A stretch of 64,000 bases of DNA, taken from contig NZ_JAANOG010000002.1 of NCBI RefSeq assembly GCF_019923745.1, positions 62,001-126,000 on the forward strand, written 5' to 3'. Source of the DNA: Aquirufa aurantiipilula (lineage in GTDB: Bacteria > Bacteroidota > Bacteroidia > Cytophagales > Spirosomataceae). The notes beneath the pieces are model-generated. The model searched no databases and had not been told where the DNA came from. It saw nothing but the letters and a program-made list of their open reading frames with translations. The position numbers and the translations under genes are program-made. Below are positions 60,940 to 64,000 of the stretch, in pieces. Positions within the stretch are counted from its first letter, which is position 1. Every line of letters begins with the position of its first letter.

Positions 60940-63900
60940 ATGCAAAAAAAAATACTCATGTCGTATCGACAAATGAGCCTGAAAGCTGCGTTTCCTATAT
61001 GGGGCCTTGCACTTACTTGCTTTAGTATGATGCCAGCGCAGGCCGCCCTAGCAGAAAGGGTAGGAGGGCTAAAAGAAACTAAATTGATCAAGGTTGCAGA
61101 TATCTCTGTTACCGGTAAAGTGACTGATGAGACGAACGCTGGAATCCCAGGTGTCAACGTTATGGTCAAAGGAACAACCAAGGGTGTCATGACAGATGCT
61201 AATGGTAGTTACAAGATTGTGGTAGCCGATTCTAGATCGGTTTTGGTATTTTCAGCCATAGGATATATCCAGCAGGAAATTGCCGTTGGTAATCAATCCA
61301 CTATTAATATCAATTTAAAACCAGATAATAAATATTTGGATGAGATTGTTGTTATTGGTTATGGTACCCAAAAGAAATCAGATTTAACAGGGTCTGTAAG
61401 TTCCATTAAAACGGATCAATTATTAGAGCGTCCTGCTACTTCATTAAACCAGGCTCTCTCTGGTAGAATGGCCGGTGTACAAGTTAGTACTAACTCAGGT
61501 CGTCCAGGTGGGCGTACTACCGTTCGTGTCCGTGGATTTAGTTCCATTAACTCTTCCAATAATCCTTTGTATGTAGTTGATGGAGTTATGCTACCTCAAG
61601 GAACCATGAACCAGTTTAGTTCAGCTATTGATTACCTAAATCCCAATGATATTGTCTCGGTTGAAGTCTTGAAAGATGCTTCTTCTACAGCTATTTATGG
61701 AGCAAGAGGAGCCAATGGTGTAATCTTGGTGACCACTAAAAAAGGTAAATCAGGTGAAGGAAGTGTAACTTACAATGCAGACTTTAGCGTCAATGTAGCA
61801 GGTCCCAATAAGCCACAAGTTTTGAATGCCAAGCAATATATGGCAGTTGAAGATTTAGCCTGGGCCAATATGGCGAAATATGACCCTGCCGGATGGGCTG
61901 CAGGAAGATGGGCCTACCTGAATCCTAAATTGAGAAGAACAGATCCACGTGTATTTGATGCTAGTGGAAATCCATTGTTTGATACAGATTGGTTTGAGGA
62001 GTCAACTCAAAATAAATTATCCCAAAACCATCAATTAGGATTCAGTGGCGGTAATGATCGTACTCAATATTCCTTCTCATTAGGTTACAGGGATGATCAA
62101 GGTTTGATTAAAACAACCTATTTGAAGCGATATTCAGGTCGATTCACCATTGATGATCAAATCAAAAAGTGGTTGAAAGTTGGGGGAACCTTGGCATACA
62201 ACAATCAAACAGAAAACCTATCAGATGTCAATGATGCCGTTTCAAGACAGATTGTAGAAGATTTTCCTTTCTTACCTGTGAAATATGCTGATGGAACCTA
62301 CGCGAATAACCGTGATTTCCCTTTTGCTGAAGGAACCATGAGTTCTGTTCACCGTTTGATGGGTCGTAAGTACATTTTAAATACACAAACGACTACAGGA
62401 AGTGTGTATTCTAACATCACCTTAATGAAAGGTTTGGAGATGAAAACCATCTTGGGAGCCAATATCATGACTCAAGAAAACAACCAATCTCAGACGAGAA
62501 CATTGAACATTGGTGGTCAAGGAAATGCTTCAGCAACCAACCAAACAGAAACGTTTTGGTCATTGGAGAACTTCTTAACCTATACTAAGGATTTCAATGA
62601 AAATCACTCCATTAATGCTTTATTAGGTATTTCTTGGCAACAAACTGACTTCTTTAATATTGGAGCGAGTGTGAATGGATTTGCTACGGATTATTTTGGA
62701 TTCAATAACTTAGGTGCGGGTGCTGTTAACCCAACTGTAGGTTCAGGAGCTTCAAAATTTGCATTTAACTCGTATTTTGGTCGTGTAAATTATACGTTCA
62801 AGAATAAGTATTTAGCCACAGTGACTGCTCGTGCCGATGGTTCCTCTAAGTTTGGAGAGAATTACAAATTTGCGATTTTCCCATCTGGAGCTTTGGCTTG
62901 GAGAGTTTCTGAAGAGGATTTCTTGAAAGGTAATGCGACCATTTCTAATTTAAAAGTTAGAACTAGTTATGGTTTAACTGGTAACTCTGAAATTCCAGCA
63001 TACTCATCACTTTCTTTATTGAGCTCAAACTACTCAGCGGTTTACAATGATGGTCGTGTTTCAGGAACGGGTATTTCTAGGTTAGCTAACCCCGATTTGA
63101 AGTGGGAGAAAACAGCTCAAACTGATTTTGGTATTGAATTAGGGTTATGGGGAGGTCGCGTTAACATTGAGGCGGATTACTATTATCGTTTGACTACAGA
63201 CATGTTATTGGATGCGCCAGTACCTCAAACTTCAGGTTATGCGACCATTCGTAGAAACGTGGGTTCAATGGAAAATAAAGGATTTGAATTTTCGATTAAT
63301 TCGACGAATATCAAATCGAAGGATTTTCAATGGAATACCCAATTCAATATTTCATTCAACCGTAACAAAGTGTTGACATTAGCCACTCCATCGGATATTT
63401 TCAATGTGGGAGGACCTAACTTTACAAACCCAACCAACATCATTCGTGTTGGTGAGCCGGTAGGTTCGTTCTGGGGTTTAACTCGTCTGGGTATTTGGGG
63501 AACAGCAGAAGCTGAGGAGGCTGCAAAATGGACTTCTTACCGAAATGGTCTTAAGATTTTACCAGGCGATATCAAGTATAAGGACTTCAACGGCGACCGT
63601 GCTATTACGGATGCAGACCGTTCCATCATTGGAAATGGTAGTCCAGATTTCTGGGGAGCTATTTCCAATTCCTTCAAGTACAAGAGCTTTGATTTAACCC
63701 TTGAAATGCAGTTTAACTACGGAAATGAAGTTATGTTGATGAACCTTCACCCAAGTGAAGACCGTCAAGCTTTAGCCAATAGTTATACATCAGTGTTAAA
63801 TGCTTGGACTCCAACTAATCAAAACACCATGATTGCTGAAATCCGTGATACGCGTGCTGGTTATGTGACCAACGTGGATACTTGGTGGATCAAAGATGGT

Positions 63901-64000
63901 TCATTCTTGCGTGGCAGAAACTTGATGTTGGGCTATAATGTACCAAGCAACGTGGTTAGCAAATTGAATTTGAGTCGTTTGAGAGTATATGCAACTGCTC
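60940..64000 (+). CDS. SusC/RagA-type TonB-dependent outer-membrane receptor (3' end beyond window)
   Basis: The ATG at 60940 opens a frame that stays open to the window end (1020 codons). A long signal region (MQKKILMSYRQMSLKAAF, with AQAALAE near 38-43) is followed by a carboxypeptidase-regulatory-like domain (VTGKVTDETNAGIPGVNVMV, about 51-130) and the TonB plug with EIVVIGYGTQKKSDLTGSV at about 133. LYVVDGVMLP and STAIYGARGANGVILVTTKKG are SusC family signatures. It transports oligosaccharides with a SusD partner, expected just downstream. The missing part should be only the last barrel strands. Confidence 0.97.
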   Translation, partial: MQKKILMSYRQMSLKAAFPIWGLALTCFSMMPAQAALAERVGGLKETKLIKVADISVTGKVTDETNAGIPGVNVMVKGTTKGVMTDANGSYKIVVADSRSVLVFSAIGYIQQEIAVGNQSTININLKPDNKYLDEIVVIGYGTQKKSDLTGSVSSIKTDQLLERPATSLNQALSGRMAGVQVSTNSGRPGGRTTVRVRGFSSINSSNNPLYVVDGVMLPQGTMNQFSSAIDYLNPNDIVSVEVLKDASSTAIYGARGANGVILVTTKKGKSGEGSVTYNADFSVNVAGPNKPQVLNAKQYMAVEDLAWANMAKYDPAGWAAGRWAYLNPKLRRTDPRVFDASGNPLFDTDWFEESTQNKLSQNHQLGFSGGNDRTQYSFSLGYRDDQGLIKTTYLKRYSGRFTIDDQIKKWLKVGGTLAYNNQTENLSDVNDAVSRQIVEDFPFLPVKYADGTYANNRDFPFAEGTMSSVHRLMGRKYILNTQTTTGSVYSNITLMKGLEMKTILGANIMTQENNQSQTRTLNIGGQGNASATNQTETFWSLENFLTYTKDFNENHSINALLGISWQQTDFFNIGASVNGFATDYFGFNNLGAGAVNPTVGSGASKFAFNSYFGRVNYTFKNKYLATVTARADGSSKFGENYKFAIFPSGALAWRVSEEDFLKGNATISNLKVRTSYGLTGNSEIPAYSSLSLLSSNYSAVYNDGRVSGTGISRLANPDLKWEKTAQTDFGIELGLWGGRVNIEADYYYRLTTDMLLDAPVPQTSGYATIRRNVGSMENKGFEFSINSTNIKSKDFQWNTQFNISFNRNKVLTLATPSDIFNVGGPNFTNPTNIIRVGEPVGSFWGLTRLGIWGTAEAEEAAKWTSYRNGLKILPGDIKYKDFNGDRAITDADRSIIGNGSPDFWGAISNSFKYKSFDLTLEMQFNYGNEVMLMNLHPSEDRQALANSYTSVLNAWTPTNQNTMIAEIRDTRAGYVTNVDTWWIKDGSFLRGRNLMLGYNVPSNVVSKLNLSRLRVYATA

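Overview
The window looks like a chromosomal segment of an aquatic or environmental Bacteroidota, most likely order Cytophagales (a Spirosomaceae-like organism). The evidence is indirect: a fused SecDF, a SusC/RagA outer-membrane receptor, lineage-typical families (MGH1-like and GH106 glycosidases, DUF4382 lipoprotein, twin-arginine Gfo/Idh/MocA oxidoreductase, DUF885 peptidase-like protein), and many promoter -7 elements of the Bacteroidota type TAnnTTTG. Genus cannot be decided from the sequence.

Layout. (1) 1-18,131 is ordinary chromosome: a DUF885 fragment, an MGH1-like glycosidase with a RidA partner, nadA-nadC, a small secreted protein, secDF, an amino-acid permease, prfC, a phosphohexomutase, a GT-C-like membrane protein, dapF, a DinB-family protein and tRNA-Asp(GUC). 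The spacers carry strong terminators and several repeat families, including a degenerate period-8 tandem array at 3,978-4,113. (2) 18,120-38,027 is an integrated mobile element of about 19.9 kb. A 13-bp copy of the tRNA-Asp 3' end (38,015-38,027) marks its far border. It holds a full tyrosine integrase with a helix-turn-helix partner, a second recombinase that is only a catalytic domain, two C-terminal recombinase remnants, a ParB-like/DNA methyltransferase fusion beside a putative PD-(D/E)XK nuclease, and a 603-residue protein with family-A-polymerase-like motifs behind a terminator-like leader hairpin. It also holds a defence-like block: an Mrr-type endonuclease, an MmeI-like methylase-nuclease, a second PD-(D/E)XK protein, a protein with a duplicated domain, and a DUF488 protein directly followed by a partner gene. 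A 23-bp quasi-palindrome occurs four times inside the element and I saw it nowhere else in the window. (3) 38,028-64,000 is chromosome again: a carboxylesterase, a NUDIX-type regulator with a palindromic operator, a five-gene LolA-like/LolCDE-like export operon ending in a beta-barrel, DUF1304-pepP, a serine hydrolase, a purple-acid-phosphatase-like enzyme, a GH106 glycosidase, a DUF4382 lipoprotein, a TauE/SafE permease, a candidate non-coding RNA, nudK-like, an L,D-transpeptidase, an oxidoreductase and the start of a SusC gene.

How it fits together. The chromosomal genes are cofactor, cell-wall, protein-export and polysaccharide-use functions. The element is the accessory part. Its recombinases move it, the polymerase-like protein may replicate it, the attenuator-like hairpin and repeated palindromes may control it, and the restriction and DUF488 genes look like cargo that defends the host or the element. 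The polymerase assignment, the pairing of the ParB-methyltransferase with its neighbouring nuclease, and the meaning of the 23-bp palindrome are inferences; the repeats, motifs and gene order are read directly.
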